A DNA stretch of 50,514 nt from Blastococcus saxobsidens (lineage in GTDB: Bacteria; Actinomycetota; Actinomycetes; Mycobacteriales; Geodermatophilaceae): the NCBI RefSeq assembly GCF_002938435.1, contig NZ_POQT01000032.1, positions 1 through 50,514 of the forward strand, written 5' to 3'. Position 1 is the stretch's first letter; each line of letters starts with the position of its first letter. The notes below the pieces were generated by a model, which saw only the letters and a list, made by a program, of their open reading frames with translations, was not told the DNA's origin and ran no database searches. Of this stretch, positions 15,247-27,208 are shown piece after piece. A program made the position numbers and the translations under genes.

Positions 15247-16656
15247 GTGACGCCCGACGCCGCTCCCCTGCCGGACAGCGGCGGCGCACCGCGGCCCACC
15301 GAAGGCGATGCGTTCGGCGTCCCGTTCCGGTCGGCGGTGCGCGCGTGGTTCCTGATCTCGCTGCAGACCTTCGGCGGACCGGCCGGCCAGATCGCGGTCA
15401 TGCAGCGCACGCTGGTCGACGAGAAGCGGTGGATCGGCCAGCGCCGGTTCCTGCACGCCATGAACTACTGCATGCTGCTGCCCGGCCCCGAGGCCCAGCA
15501 GCTGGCCACCTACGTGGGCTGGCTGCTGCACGGCACCCGCGGCGGCCTGGTCGCCGGTGGCCTCTTCGTGCTGCCCGGTGTCCTCGCGCTGCTGGTCCTG
15601 TCGGCGGTCTACGTCGCCTTCGGCACCACCACCGCCGTGCTCGCGGTGTTCGCCGGCCTCGCCCCCGCCGTCCTGGCGATCGTGGCGCAGGCCGTCGTCC
15701 GGGTGGCCAGGAAGACGCTGGACCGCCCGGAGCTGGTCGCCCTGGCCGTGGCGGCGTTCCTCGCCCTGGCGCTGTTCGGCGTCCCGTTCCCGGTGGTCGT
15801 CGCCGTGGCCGGCCTCGCCGGGTGGGCCCTCGGCCGGTGGCGCCCGGCCGCACCGCGGCCGAGGTCGGAGGACGCCGACGCCGGCCCCCCGCCGGTCATC
15901 TCCGACGACGTCCTGCACACCGAGGCGCCCTCGACCCAGCGCACCCTGCGCGTGCTGCTCGTCGGGCTGCTCGTCTGGGGCGTGCCGATCGTCGTCGTGG
16001 CGGCGCTCACCGGTGCGGGCAGCACGCTCACCGAGCAGAGCCTGTTCTTCTCCGGCACCGCAGTCGTCACCTTCGGCGGCGCCTACGCGGTGCTGGCCTT
16101 CGTGGCGCAGCAGGCCGTGGCCACCTACGGCTGGCTGTCCCCCGGGGAGATGGTGCGCGGCCTCGCGCTGGCCGAGACGACGCCCGGCCCGCTGATCATG
16201 GTCGTGCAGTTCGTCGCCTTCCTCGGCGCCTACCGCGCGCCCGGGTCCCTGGACCCGTGGGTGGCCGCGGTGCTCGCCTCGCTGCTGGTCACCTGGGTCA
16301 CCTTCGTGCCCAGCTTCCTGTTCGTGCTGCTCGGCGCCCCGTACATGGAGCGGCTGCGGGGCAACACCTCGCTGTCCGCGGCGCTGACCGGCATCACCGC
16401 GGCGGTCGTCGGGGTCATCGCCAACCTCGGCGTCTACTTCGCCGTGCACACGCTGTTCGCCGAGTCGGCCCCCGTGAGCTGGGGTGCGCTGCAGGTGGAG
16501 CTGCCCGACGTCGGCACCCTGCGGCCGCTCGCGGTCGCCCTCGCCGTCGTGGCCGCCGTCCTGCTGTTCCGGTTCCGGTGGTCGGTGCTGCGCACCCTCG
16601 GCGTCTGCGCTGCTCTGGGCCTGGTCGCCGGGCTCGCCGGGCTGCCGGTCGCCTGA
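15247..16656 (+). CDS. chrA: Chromate transporter (ChrA/CHR family)
   Basis: 469 residues with two homologous CHR domains. The first has LQTFGGPAGQIAVMQ and MLLPGPEAQQLATYVGW, the second GGAYAVLAFVAQQ and TTPGPLIMVVQFVAFLGAYR; each contributes about five to six helices. CHR proteins export chromate, and many homologues are of uncertain substrate. The GTG at 15247 immediately precedes conserved sequence and has no SD; TGGACA, 18 bases, TTCCAT ends six bases before it, so a leaderless transcript is possible. The C12 tract lies just upstream of that -35. It lies outside the island, next to stress-protein genes. Confidence 0.88.
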   Translation: MTPDAAPLPDSGGAPRPTEGDAFGVPFRSAVRAWFLISLQTFGGPAGQIAVMQRTLVDEKRWIGQRRFLHAMNYCMLLPGPEAQQLATYVGWLLHGTRGGLVAGGLFVLPGVLALLVLSAVYVAFGTTTAVLAVFAGLAPAVLAIVAQAVVRVARKTLDRPELVALAVAAFLALALFGVPFPVVVAVAGLAGWALGRWRPAAPRPRSEDADAGPPPVISDDVLHTEAPSTQRTLRVLLVGLLVWGVPIVVVAALTGAGSTLTEQSLFFSGTAVVTFGGAYAVLAFVAQQAVATYGWLSPGEMVRGLALAETTPGPLIMVVQFVAFLGAYRAPGSLDPWVAAVLASLLVTWVTFVPSFLFVLLGAPYMERLRGNTSLSAALTGITAAVVGVIANLGVYFAVHTLFAESAPVSWGALQVELPDVGTLRPLAVALAVVAAVLLFRFRWSVLRTLGVCAALGLVAGLAGLPVA

Positions 16657-16757
16657 GGCGGGAGCAGCGCGGCCCCTCGGCCTCCCGTTTCGACCTGCCG
16701 GACGTCCCCGGCGGGTCTAGCGTTCCCGCCACTTGCGAACCGGCCGGACGTGCGACC

Positions 16758-17193
16758 GTGCCCGAATCGATCGTCGTGGGTCTCGACGGGAGCGAGTCGA
16801 GCGGCCGAGCCGCTGACGCGGCCGCCGACGCCGCGCGCCACCACGGTCTGCGCCTGGTGCTCGCCTGCGTCGTTCCCTGGTCGCCGTACTCGTTCACGAC
16901 CGCGGAGGAGAACGAACGCCGGTCGGTGGAGAAGGAACGCGAGGCCGCGGACGCGGGAGCGGGTCCTGGGCCCCGTCACCGAGCGCCTCGCCGCACCCGG
17001 TGACCTCCAGGTCGACGGGGTCGTCCGGCGCGGCCACCCCGCCGAGACGCTGGTGACCCTGGCCCGCGAGCACGACGCGGCCTGGATCACCGTCGGCCGC
17101 GTCGGGCAGAGCCGCGTGCGCACCCTGCTGTTCGGGTCGACGCCCAGCAGCCTCATCCAGCTCTCGCCGATCCCCGTCCTGGTGGTGCCGTGA
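16758..17193 (+). pseudogene. UspA universal stress protein, frameshifted
   Basis: The N-terminal half reads VPESIVVGLDGSESSGRA (Usp strand 1 and ATP-binding Asp) in one frame and runs to about 16950. The C-terminal half, ERVLGPVTERLAAPGD through [19 protein letters not shown] and VLVVP, is in another frame to 17193. The shift lies near 16951-16958. The second half retains the Usp ATP motif ending GSTPSSLI. The first frame alone would stop at ~17003 after an aberrant tail. Either a real inactivating indel or a sequencing error. It lies directly before the alanine symporter, probably in one transcript. Confidence 0.8.
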
Positions 17194-17221
17194 TGGACGT
17201 CCTGGTGGTGCCGTGATGGAC
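17176..17221 (+). repeat. 23-bp perfect tandem duplication at uspA/AGCS junction
   Basis: Bases 17176-17198 and 17199-17221 are identical; a partial third copy (GTCCTGG) follows. The first copy holds the uspA end and stop overlapping an ATG, the second holds the start used by the symporter. Collapsing one copy would restore a direct stop-start overlap. Confidence 0.9.
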
Positions 17222-18708
17222 GTCCTGGCCGCCACCTTCGACGAGCGGGTCGACAGCTTCTTCGCCCCGGTCTCCGAGGTCATCACCGCGATCGTCTTCT
17301 TCGCCGTGCCACTGGACTTCATCGACGAGGGGGTGGAGCTGCCGCTGATCGTCGTCTGGCTGGTGGTCGCGGGCGTCTTCTTCACCGTCTACCTGCGCGG
17401 GTTCCAGTTCCGGGCGTTCAAGCACGCGATCCAGCTGACCCGCGGTGACTACAACAACCCCGCGGACGCCGGGGAGGTCACCCACTTCCAGGCCCTGGCG
17501 ACGGCGGTGTCCGGCACCGTCGGGCTCGGCAACATCGCCGGCGTCGCGGTCGCCATCAGCCTCGGCGGCCCCGGCGCCACGTTCTGGATGATCATCGCCG
17601 GGCTCGTCGGCATGTGCACCAAGGGCGTGGAGTGCACCCTCGGCGTGAAGTACCGCAACGTCTACGCCGACGGCCGGGTGTCCGGCGGCCCGATGTACTA
17701 CCTGACCAAGGGGCTCAAGGAGAAGAGCCCGCGGCTGGGCACCCTGGGCAAGGTCCTCGCCGTCCTGTTCTGCATCTTCACCCTCGGTGGCGCCGTCGGC
17801 GGCGGCAACATGTTCCAGGCCAACCAGGCCTTCAGCCAGGCGCAGTCGGTCACCGGAGGGGAGGACGGCCCCCTCGGCGGCGGCGCCGCCGGCGCGATCT
17901 TCGGGCTGGTCCTCGCCCTGCTCGTCGGCGCCGTCATCATCGGCGGGATCCGCAGCATCGCCCGGGTCACCGACAAGCTCGTGCCGTTCATGGCGGTCTT
18001 CTACGTGATCGCCTGCCTGACCGTGCTGCTCGCCAACGCCTCGGCGATCCCGAGCGCGCTGTGGGACATCCTCTCCCAGGCCTTCACCCCCGAGGCCGGC
18101 TACGGCGGCATCGTCGGCGTGCTGATCCAGGGCTTCCGGCGCGCGGCGTTCAGCAACGAGGCGGGGCTGGGCTCGGCGGCGATCGCGCACTCCGCCGTCA
18201 AGACGCAGGAGCCGGCGACGGAGGGCACGTCGCCGTCCTCGAGCCCTTCATCGACACCGTCGTCATCTGCACCATGACCGCCCTGGCCATCGTGATCACC
18301 GGCACCTACGCGGACGAGTCCAGCGCACCGGGCGTGCAGACCACGTCGGCCGCGTTCGAGTCGGTGGTCGGCTGGTTCCCCATCGTGCTGGCGGTGGCGG
18401 TGATCCTCTTCGCCTACTCGACGATGCTGGCCTGGAGCTACTACGGGCTGAAGGCCGCGACCTACCTGTTCGGCGAGTCCATGCTGGTGGACCGCACGTG
18501 GAAGTTCGTCTTCTGCCTCTTCGTCGTCATCGGCGCCTCGTCGACGCTGGACGCGGTGATCGGCTTCTCCGACAGCATGATCTTCCTGATGTCGCTGCCG
18601 AACATCATCGGCCTCTACATCCTGACCCGCGTGGTGAAGCGGGAGATCTACGGCTACCGGAGCCGGCGGGAGACCGGGGAGATCGTGCCCGTCGCGGAAC
18701 GGACCTGA
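17216..18708 (+). pseudogene. Na+/alanine (AGCS) symporter, frameshifted
   Basis: Sodium:amino-acid symporter of the AGCS family. The first ~340 codons read correctly, including [42 protein letters not shown] and [20 protein letters not shown]. At about 18224-18226 one base appears missing: the expected [17 protein letters not shown] becomes [12 protein letters not shown] and stops near 18277, while [25 protein letters not shown] continues in another frame to a normal end at 18708. Restoring one base gives a full-length protein of about 497 residues. ATG 17216 is preferred over the overlapping GTG 17213. A strong terminator follows. Confidence 0.85.
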
Positions 18709-18745
18709 GCGGTCGCGGTGCGGGCAGCCCCCGCACCGCGACCGC
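18709..18745 (+). terminator. Terminator after the symporter gene
   Basis: Perfect 16-bp GC-rich stem (18709-18724 / 18730-18745) with a five-base loop immediately after the symporter stop. It also faces the end of the minus-strand remnant and may work in both directions. Confidence 0.8.
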
Positions 18746-18750
18746 CCCGA

Positions 18751-18977
18751 TCACATGGTGCTGACGATGCAGCGAAGGTCCTGGGCCATGCGGGTGGCCT
18801 CCCGCGAGGCGCAGACGATGGCGTCCTGGGCCTGCGCGGTGGAGGCGTTCTGCTCCTCGACCACCGACGTCGGAGCTCTTCTCGAACAGCACGAGGTCGG
18901 TGACCCCGGCCTCCTCGAGGCGCACCGCTGCCGCGATGCCGCCCGAACCCGCAGCCGATGATGGCGATGCTGGTCAC
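18751..18977 (-). pseudogene. Chimeric remnant: FMO N-terminus joined to chemotaxis-receptor tail
   Basis: From a GTG at 18977 the minus strand encodes TSIAIIGCGFGG, then after a one-base insertion near 18941-18944 continues in another frame as VRLEEAGVTDLVLFEKSSDVGG, the dinucleotide-binding start of a flavin monooxygenase. At about 18861-18870 this stops matching, and a third frame reads VVEEQNASTAQAQDAI...RMAQDLRCIVSTM to a TGA at 18751, resembling the C-terminal end of methyl-accepting chemotaxis proteins. Neither part can be functional. It looks like a deletion that joined two unrelated genes. Confidence 0.65.
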
Positions 18978-19048
18978 GGCCGGCCCTCCACGAGGGCGGC
19001 CGCGGGCGCGGCTCCGCGGCGGACGGCGGGCTGCTCGTCAGCGCTCAT
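18974..19048 (-). CDS. 24-codon small ORF upstream of the FMO remnant
   Basis: ATG at 19048 preceded by AGGAGAG with five-base spacing; 24 codons ending in VEGRP and a stop that overlaps the GTG of the FMO remnant. It could be a leader peptide, or the fused ends of a gene with an internal deletion, in keeping with the damage beside it. The strong ribosome binding site is the main support. Confidence 0.35.
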   Translation of the reverse strand: MSADEQPAVRRGAAPAAALVEGRP

Positions 19049-19080
19049 CTGCTCTCTCCTGGCGGGTGGGAAGGGGCCGG

Positions 19081-19719
19081 TCAGTCGGCCGACCGGGTGA
19101 AGGCCGCGACGAGGTCCATCCAGTGCTGCAGGTGCGGGGCGTCCCGCGGGGCGTCGGGTTGCAGCGCATAGGTCAGCGCCTGGCCACGCATCGAGGTGAG
19201 CAGCACCTGGTAGACCGCCTCGGCCTGCGGGTGGTGGGCGACCCGTTCGCCGAAGACCTCCATCGTCAGCGCCCGCAGCTGGACGCCGAGCCGGCGTTCG
19301 TGCGGGAGCAGCGCGGCGCGGAGCTCCGGATCCGTCCGGGCGGCTCCCCACAGCTCCATGGCGGCGATGAACAACGGGCCGTGGAAGCGCTCCCACACCA
19401 GCTGCACGCCCAGCCGGATCCGGGTGGTCGGCTCGGCGGGCAGCTCCGCCGCGGCCTCGCGGACGCTCGCGCTGAACTCCTCGTACAAGTGGTCCATCCC
19501 GGCGAGCAGCAGCTCGGCCTTGGACGTGAAGTGGTGGGTCAGCGCACCACGGGAGACGCCGGCCCGTCGCTGCACCTCCTGAGTGGTGGTGCGGGCGTAC
19601 CCCAGCTCGACCAGCGACTCGACCGTCGCCCGCACGAGGGCGTCGCGGGTCGCCGCCCGCCGCTCCGCCTGGGTGCGGCGCAGCGGCGGGCGGGACTCGT
19701 GGATCGCGGTGTCGGTCAG
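19081..19719 (-). CDS. TetR-family regulator (beta-oxidation cluster)
   Basis: 212 residues. The N-terminal HTH reads LVELGYARTTTQEVQRRAGVSRGALTHHFTSKAELL; the C-terminal ligand domain is helical and unassigned. No ATG or GTG lies at the expected N-terminus: the first GTG falls inside helix 1. A CTG at 19719 gives a natural N-terminus (LTDTAIHES) and overlaps the fadB stop by four bases (CTGA), the usual coupled geometry, so I propose a CTG start. It is last in the fad operon and probably binds the perfect dyad at 24381-24408, responding to an acyl-CoA. Confidence 0.82.
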   Translation of the reverse strand: MTDTAIHESRPPLRRTQAERRAATRDALVRATVESLVELGYARTTTQEVQRRAGVSRGALTHHFTSKAELLLAGMDHLYEEFSASVREAAAELPAEPTTRIRLGVQLVWERFHGPLFIAAMELWGAARTDPELRAALLPHERRLGVQLRALTMEVFGERVAHHPQAEAVYQVLLTSMRGQALTYALQPDAPRDAPHLQHWMDLVAAFTRSAD

Positions 19720-21866
19720 CTCGCCACCGCTACGCGCAGGCTGCCGGCCGGCACGGCCCGCTCCAGCAGGATCGCCGGCGGGCGGAACCGCTCGCCGTAG
19801 GCGTCGGCCAGCTCGTCGGCGCGCGCCACGAAGCCCGCGACGCCGCCCGGGTACTGGTCGATGTACTGCAGCACGCCGCCGTAGAGGGGCGGGAAGCCGA
19901 TGCCCATGATGGAGCCGATGTTGGCGTCCTCCACGGAGTTGAGCACCTTCTCCACGACGCAGCGCGCCGTCTCCACCGCCATGACGAACAGCAGCCGCTC
20001 CTGGGCGTCGGCGAAGGGCACCGCGTCGCTGGTCGGGAACAGCTCGGCCAGGCCCGGCCAGACCCGCTTCTCCGGCTGCCAGTCGAAGAAGCCCTTCCCG
20101 GCCGACTTGCCGGTGCGGCCCTGCTCCACCAGCGCCCGCAGCACGGCGACGCCCGGGTGGTCCTCGGTCGCGCCGGCCTTGGCTGCCTCGTCGCGGATCT
20201 TCAGCGGCAGGGTCAGGGTCACCTCGTCGATCAGGGTGAGCGGCCCGGCCGGGAAGCCGGCCTGCAGCGCGGCCCGCTCGATGCTCATCGGGGCCACGCC
20301 CTCGGCCAGCAGCGACGCACCCTCGAGCACCATGGTCCCGAACACCCGGCTGGTGAAGAACCCGCGGCTGTCCCGCACCACGATCGGCGTCTTGCCGATC
20401 TGCCGGACGACGTCGTAGGCGCGGGCGAGCGCGGCGTCGGACGTCTGCTCCCCCACGATCAGCTCGACCAGCGGCATCTTGTCCACCGGCGAGAAGAAGT
20501 GCATGCCGACGACGTCCGCCGGCCGCTGCACCCCCTCCGCCAGGCCGGTGATCGGCAGCGTGGAGGTGTTGGACGCCAGCAGCGCGTCCGGCAGGGCGTT
20601 GGCCTCCGCCTCGCCGAGCACGCGGTGCTTGAGCGCCTGGTCCTCGAAGACCGCCTCGACGACCACGTCGCAGCCGGCGAGGTCGGCGGCGTCGCCGGTC
20701 GGGGTGATGCGGGCCAGGAAGGCGTCGGCCGACTCCGGCGTCATCCTGCCGCGGGACACCTGCTTGCCGACCAGGCCCTCGACGTGCGCCTTGCCCTTCT
20801 GCGCCGCCTCGGTGCTGACGTCCTTGAGCACGACCTCGACGCCGACCTCGGCGAAGGCGTGCGCGATGCCGGCGCCCATCATCCCGGCGCCCAGCACGCC
20901 GACCTTGGCGGCGGCGTACCGCTCCGGGCCGGCCGGGCGGGAGGCCCCGCCGTTGATCGCGTTCAGGTCGAACCACAGCGCCTGGATCATGTTCGTCGAG
21001 ACCTGGCCGGTGACCAGGTCGACGAAGTACCGGCCCTCGACGGTGAACGCGGTGTCCACGTCGACCTGCAGGCTCTCCACGGCGGCCGAGAGGATCGCGT
21101 ACGGCGCCGGGTAGGGCGCGCCCTTGAGCTGCTTGGTCAGGTTGGCCGGGAACGCCGGGAGCGTGCTGGCCAGCGAGGGCGTCGACGGTGTGCCGCCGGG
21201 CACCTTGCAGCCCTTGGTGTCCCAGGGCTGGGCGGCGTCCGGATTCGCCAGGACCCAGGCTCGGGCCTTGGCCACCAACTCGTCCCGGTCACCGGCGAGC
21301 TCGTGCACGAGCCCCAACTCCATCGCCTTCGACGGGTGGAGCTGCTGGCCCCGCAGGAGCAGCTCGAGCAGCGCCGTCGTCAGGCCGAGGAGGCGGACCG
21401 AGCGGACGATGCCACCACCGCCGGGCAGCAGCCCGAGGGTGACCTCCGGGAAGCCCAGCTTGGCCTTCGGGTCGTCGAGGACGACGCGGTGGTGGCAGGC
21501 CAGCGCGATCTCCAGGCCACCGCCGAGCGCGGCGCCGTTGATCGCCGCGGCGACCGGGATCCCGAGGGTCTCCAGCCGGCGCAGCTGGCTCTTCACCAGC
21601 GTCACCTGCGCGAGGACCTGGTCGCGGGTCTCCGGCGTCGCCTGGATCAGGCTGCCGAGGTTGCCGCCGGCGAAGAACGTCTTCTTGGCACTGGTGAGGA
21701 CGACGCCGCGGATCGAGTCCTTCTCGGCCTCGAGGCGGTCGATCGTCGCGCCCATCGAGGTCACGTACGCGTCGTCCATGGTGTTGGCCGACGACGCAGG
21801 GTCGTCCAGGGTGAGGACGACGACGCCGTCGGCATCGGACTCCCAGCGGATGGTGCTCTCGGACAT
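19716..21866 (-). CDS. fadB: Multifunctional enoyl-CoA hydratase / 3-hydroxyacyl-CoA dehydrogenase
   Basis: 716 residues. The N-terminal crotonase domain (~1-190) shows the oxyanion-hole sequences [12 protein letters not shown] and [17 protein letters not shown] and catalytic Glu in [14 protein letters not shown]. The middle and C-terminal 3-hydroxyacyl-CoA dehydrogenase domain begins with the NAD motif [16 protein letters not shown] and has [13 protein letters not shown]. It catalyses steps two and three of beta-oxidation and pairs with the thiolase directly upstream (12-base gap) as an alpha2beta2-type complex. The ATG at 21866 follows a GGAG-rich stretch. Confidence 0.95.
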   Translation of the reverse strand: MSESTIRWESDADGVVVLTLDDPASSANTMDDAYVTSMGATIDRLEAEKDSIRGVVLTSAKKTFFAGGNLGSLIQATPETRDQVLAQVTLVKSQLRRLETLGIPVAAAINGAALGGGLEIALACHHRVVLDDPKAKLGFPEVTLGLLPGGGGIVRSVRLLGLTTALLELLLRGQQLHPSKAMELGLVHELAGDRDELVAKARAWVLANPDAAQPWDTKGCKVPGGTPSTPSLASTLPAFPANLTKQLKGAPYPAPYAILSAAVESLQVDVDTAFTVEGRYFVDLVTGQVSTNMIQALWFDLNAINGGASRPAGPERYAAAKVGVLGAGMMGAGIAHAFAEVGVEVVLKDVSTEAAQKGKAHVEGLVGKQVSRGRMTPESADAFLARITPTGDAADLAGCDVVVEAVFEDQALKHRVLGEAEANALPDALLASNTSTLPITGLAEGVQRPADVVGMHFFSPVDKMPLVELIVGEQTSDAALARAYDVVRQIGKTPIVVRDSRGFFTSRVFGTMVLEGASLLAEGVAPMSIERAALQAGFPAGPLTLIDEVTLTLPLKIRDEAAKAGATEDHPGVAVLRALVEQGRTGKSAGKGFFDWQPEKRVWPGLAELFPTSDAVPFADAQERLLFVMAVETARCVVEKVLNSVEDANIGSIMGIGFPPLYGGVLQYIDQYPGGVAGFVARADELADAYGERFRPPAILLERAVPAGSLRVAVAS

Positions 21867-21878
21867 CCGGGGTGCTCC

Positions 21879-23093
21879 TCAGACTCGCTCGACGACGGTG
21901 GCGATGCCCATGCCGCCGCCGACGCACAGGGTGGCCAGGCCGTACCGCAGGTCGCGGCGCTCGAGCTCGTCGACGAGCGAGCCCAGGATCATCGCGCCGG
22001 TGGCGCCCAGCGGGTGGCCCATCGAGATCGCGCCGCCGTTGACGTTGACCTGCTCGTGGTCGAAGCCGGTGTCGGCCATGAACCGCAGGACGACGGCGGC
22101 GAACGCCTCGTTCATCTCCACCAGGTCGATGTCGTCGACCGTGAGGCCGGCCTTGGCCAGCGCCTTGTGCGTGGCCGGCGCGGGGCCGGTCAGCATGATC
22201 ACCGGATCGCTGCCGGAGACGGCGGCGCTCAGGATGCGGGCGCGCGGCGTCAGCCCGTTGCGGGTGCCGGCCTCCTCGGTTCCCACGACCACCAGCGCGG
22301 CGCCGTCGACGATGCCCGAGGAGTTGCCGGCCGTGTGCACGTGGTCGATCCGCTCGACCCAGTGGTACTCGTTCAGCGCGACGGCGTCGAAGCCACCCAT
22401 GTCGCCGATGCCGGCGAAGGCCGAGGGCAGGCCGGCCAGCGACTCCACGGTCGTGCCCGGGCGCACCAGCTCGTCGGTGTCGGCCACCACGGTGCCGTTC
22501 TTGTCGATCACCGGCACGACCGAGTACTCGAAGTACCCGTTGGACCAGGCCTTGGCCGCGCGGGCGTGCGATTCGGCGGCGTAGGCGTCGACGTCCTCGC
22601 GGCTCCAGCCGGCGAGGGTGGCGATGAGGTCCGCGCCGATGCCCTGGGGGACGAAGCCGGTGGCCGCCGCGGTCTCGGGGTCCATCGGCCACGCGCCGCC
22701 GTCGGAGCCCATGGGCACGCGCGACATCGACTCCACGCCGCCGGCGAGCACGAGGTCCTCGAAGCCCGAGCGCACCTTCTGCGCGGCGAGGTTCACTGCC
22801 TCCAGACCGCTGGCGCAGAACCGGTTGATCTGCACGCCGGCCACCGTGTCGGGCAGCCCGGCGGCCAGCGCGGCGGTGCGGGCGATGACCGCGCCCTGCT
22901 CACCGACCGGGGAGACGACGCCGAGCACGATGTCGTCGACCAGCGCCGGGTCCAGCTGCGGGTTGCGCTGACGTACGGCGTCGATCAGGCCCGTGGTCAG
23001 GCTGATCGGCTTGACCGAGTGCAGCGCACCGGTCTTCTTCCCCTTGCCGCGCGGGGTGCGCACGGCGTCGTAGATGAACGCCTCGGCGGTCAT
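21879..23093 (-). CDS. fadA: Acetyl-CoA C-acyltransferase (thiolase)
   Basis: 404 residues, normal length for a degradative thiolase. The nucleophile is Cys93 in [12 protein letters not shown]; the His of [14 protein letters not shown] and the general-base Cys of LCVGGGMG complete the site. It performs the last step of beta-oxidation, releasing acetyl-CoA. It sits between the acyl-CoA dehydrogenase (90-base gap holding a palindrome) and fadB. The close Asn-rich NEAFAA motif is intact. Confidence 0.95.
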   Translation of the reverse strand: MTAEAFIYDAVRTPRGKGKKTGALHSVKPISLTTGLIDAVRQRNPQLDPALVDDIVLGVVSPVGEQGAVIARTAALAAGLPDTVAGVQINRFCASGLEAVNLAAQKVRSGFEDLVLAGGVESMSRVPMGSDGGAWPMDPETAAATGFVPQGIGADLIATLAGWSREDVDAYAAESHARAAKAWSNGYFEYSVVPVIDKNGTVVADTDELVRPGTTVESLAGLPSAFAGIGDMGGFDAVALNEYHWVERIDHVHTAGNSSGIVDGAALVVVGTEEAGTRNGLTPRARILSAAVSGSDPVIMLTGPAPATHKALAKAGLTVDDIDLVEMNEAFAAVVLRFMADTGFDHEQVNVNGGAISMGHPLGATGAMILGSLVDELERRDLRYGLATLCVGGGMGIATVVERV

Positions 23094-23130
23094 TCGGGTC
23101 CTCTCGTGTGGTCCAGGCAGGCGCGAGTCG

Positions 23131-23177
23131 TGCTTTTCCGCGGGAACGTCGCCCTGCTTTTCCGCGGAAAAGCAGGG
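23131..23177. repeat. 26-bp perfect palindrome with adjacent half copy
   Basis: Bases 23152-23177 form a perfect palindrome (CCCTGCTTTTCCG and its complement) centred on CCGCGG without a loop. A half copy, TGCTTTTCCGCGG, lies at 23131-23143, 24 bp away. It is AT-richer than its surroundings. It may be a regulator site, an attenuator between acyl-CoA dehydrogenase and fadA, or a dispersed repeat. Confidence 0.75.
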
Positions 23178-23183
23178 AAGGGG

Positions 23184-24326
<1,143 letters not shown>

Positions 24327-24380
24327 AGGAACCCTCCGGGGGGCGTGATCGTTTGCGGCGCAAGGGACGCCAGAAAGCTC

Positions 24381-24408
24381 AACATACAGACCACCTGTTC
24401 TGTATGTT
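24381..24408. promoter_or_regulatory. TetR-type operator in the divergent fad promoter
   Basis: AACATACAGA at 24381-24390 and its exact complement TCTGTATGTT at 24399-24408, eight bases apart, midway between the acyl-CoA dehydrogenase and acyl-CoA synthetase starts. A 28-bp dyad with 10-bp arms is typical for TetR proteins; the regulator at 19081 is the natural candidate. Confidence 0.85.
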
Positions 24409-24452
24409 CGCGACCCAGGTCACAGCGCCGTGCCTACCGACAGGAGCCCCCC

Positions 24453-26246
<1,794 letters not shown>

Positions 26247-26399
26247 CGGCGTCGCAACCGCGCCCGGAAGGACGTCCCCCATCCCCGGGAGCCACCCTTC
26301 CCGGCGTTCCGCCCTACGGGTGGGGCGGGTGTGACGGGTGCGCCGGACACGCGCCCGGCGGTGCTGGCCACGGGCGGCACGGGCTCGGACTCTGGTGGC

Positions 26400-26642
26400 A
26401 TGACCAGCGTCTACGCGTACGGCACAGCACACGCGGTCGTGATGGTCGGTTCCTTCGGCGCGGAGGGGCTGAAGCCGCGGCAGATCGGCCCGGCGCACGC
26501 CACGATCGGCCGGGTCAACGGGCAGAGCCGCAAGGCGCTGTGCGGTGCCTACGTGTCCATCGACGAGCAGCTCCCCTGGCCCCCCGAGGGCTACGACGGC
26601 GAACAGCTGTGCCCGAGCTGCGCGGAGCTGGCCGCCCTCTGA
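26400..26642 (+). CDS. Small cysteine-containing hypothetical protein
   Basis: 80 residues with no signal peptide. Three cysteines (ALCGAYVS and QLCPSCAEL near the C-terminus) could form a one-site zinc ribbon. The pattern resembles small actinobacterial zinc-ribbon proteins but I cannot name it. The ATG at 26400 is preferred; the frame is open to 26331, where the sequence is low complexity. Moderate support from codon pattern and the coherent C-terminus. Confidence 0.6.
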   Translation: MTSVYAYGTAHAVVMVGSFGAEGLKPRQIGPAHATIGRVNGQSRKALCGAYVSIDEQLPWPPEGYDGEQLCPSCAELAAL

Positions 26643-26688
26643 GTGCCGGGGCCGACCGCCGGAGACCTGCGGCGGGCAGGGTGGGCGC

Positions 26689-27201
26689 GTGCTGATCGTC
26701 GTCTCGGGACTGCCCGGCGTGGGCAAGTCCGCCGTGGCCGCCGAGCTCGCCGCCCGGCTGGCCGCCACCTGGATCTCCGTCGATCCGATCGAGGACGCGC
26801 TCCTGCGCGCCGGCCTGCCGCCCGCGTGGGAGACCGGGGTGGCCGCCTACGAGGCCGCCGGCGCCGTCGCCGTGCAGAACCTGCTCGCCGGTCGGGTGGT
26901 CGTGGCCGACGCCGTGAACGACAGCGAACCGGCCCGGCAGACCTGGCGCAGCGCCTCCGTGGAGGCGGATGCCGAGGTGCGGTTCGTCCTGCTGACGCTG
27001 GACGACGACGGCGAGCACCGCCGCCGCCTGGAAGGACGGACGCGGGGATTCACGCGCGTGCCCGAGCCCTCCTGGGACGACGTCGTCGCACGCGCCGGCT
27101 CCTACGCACCGTGGGCCGAGGGGACCTGCGCCCGCATCGACGCGGGCCGCCCTCTGGACGCCGTGGTGCTCGACATCCGCCGCGGCCTGTCCGGACCCTG
27201 A
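26689..27201 (+). CDS. P-loop kinase-like ATP-binding protein
   Basis: 170 residues. The Walker A motif SGLPGVGKSAVAAELAARL is at the N-terminus, followed by a DP-containing segment (ISVDPIEDALLRAG) and an Arg-rich lid (EHRRRLEGRTRGFT). The size and layout fit the AAA_33/zeta-toxin-like small-molecule kinase group. Substrate unknown. GTG at 26689 is the only in-frame start close to the Walker motif. Confidence 0.75.
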   Translation: MLIVVSGLPGVGKSAVAAELAARLAATWISVDPIEDALLRAGLPPAWETGVAAYEAAGAVAVQNLLAGRVVVADAVNDSEPARQTWRSASVEADAEVRFVLLTLDDDGEHRRRLEGRTRGFTRVPEPSWDDVVARAGSYAPWAEGTCARIDAGRPLDAVVLDIRRGLSGP

Positions 27202-27208
27202 CGCGCGG

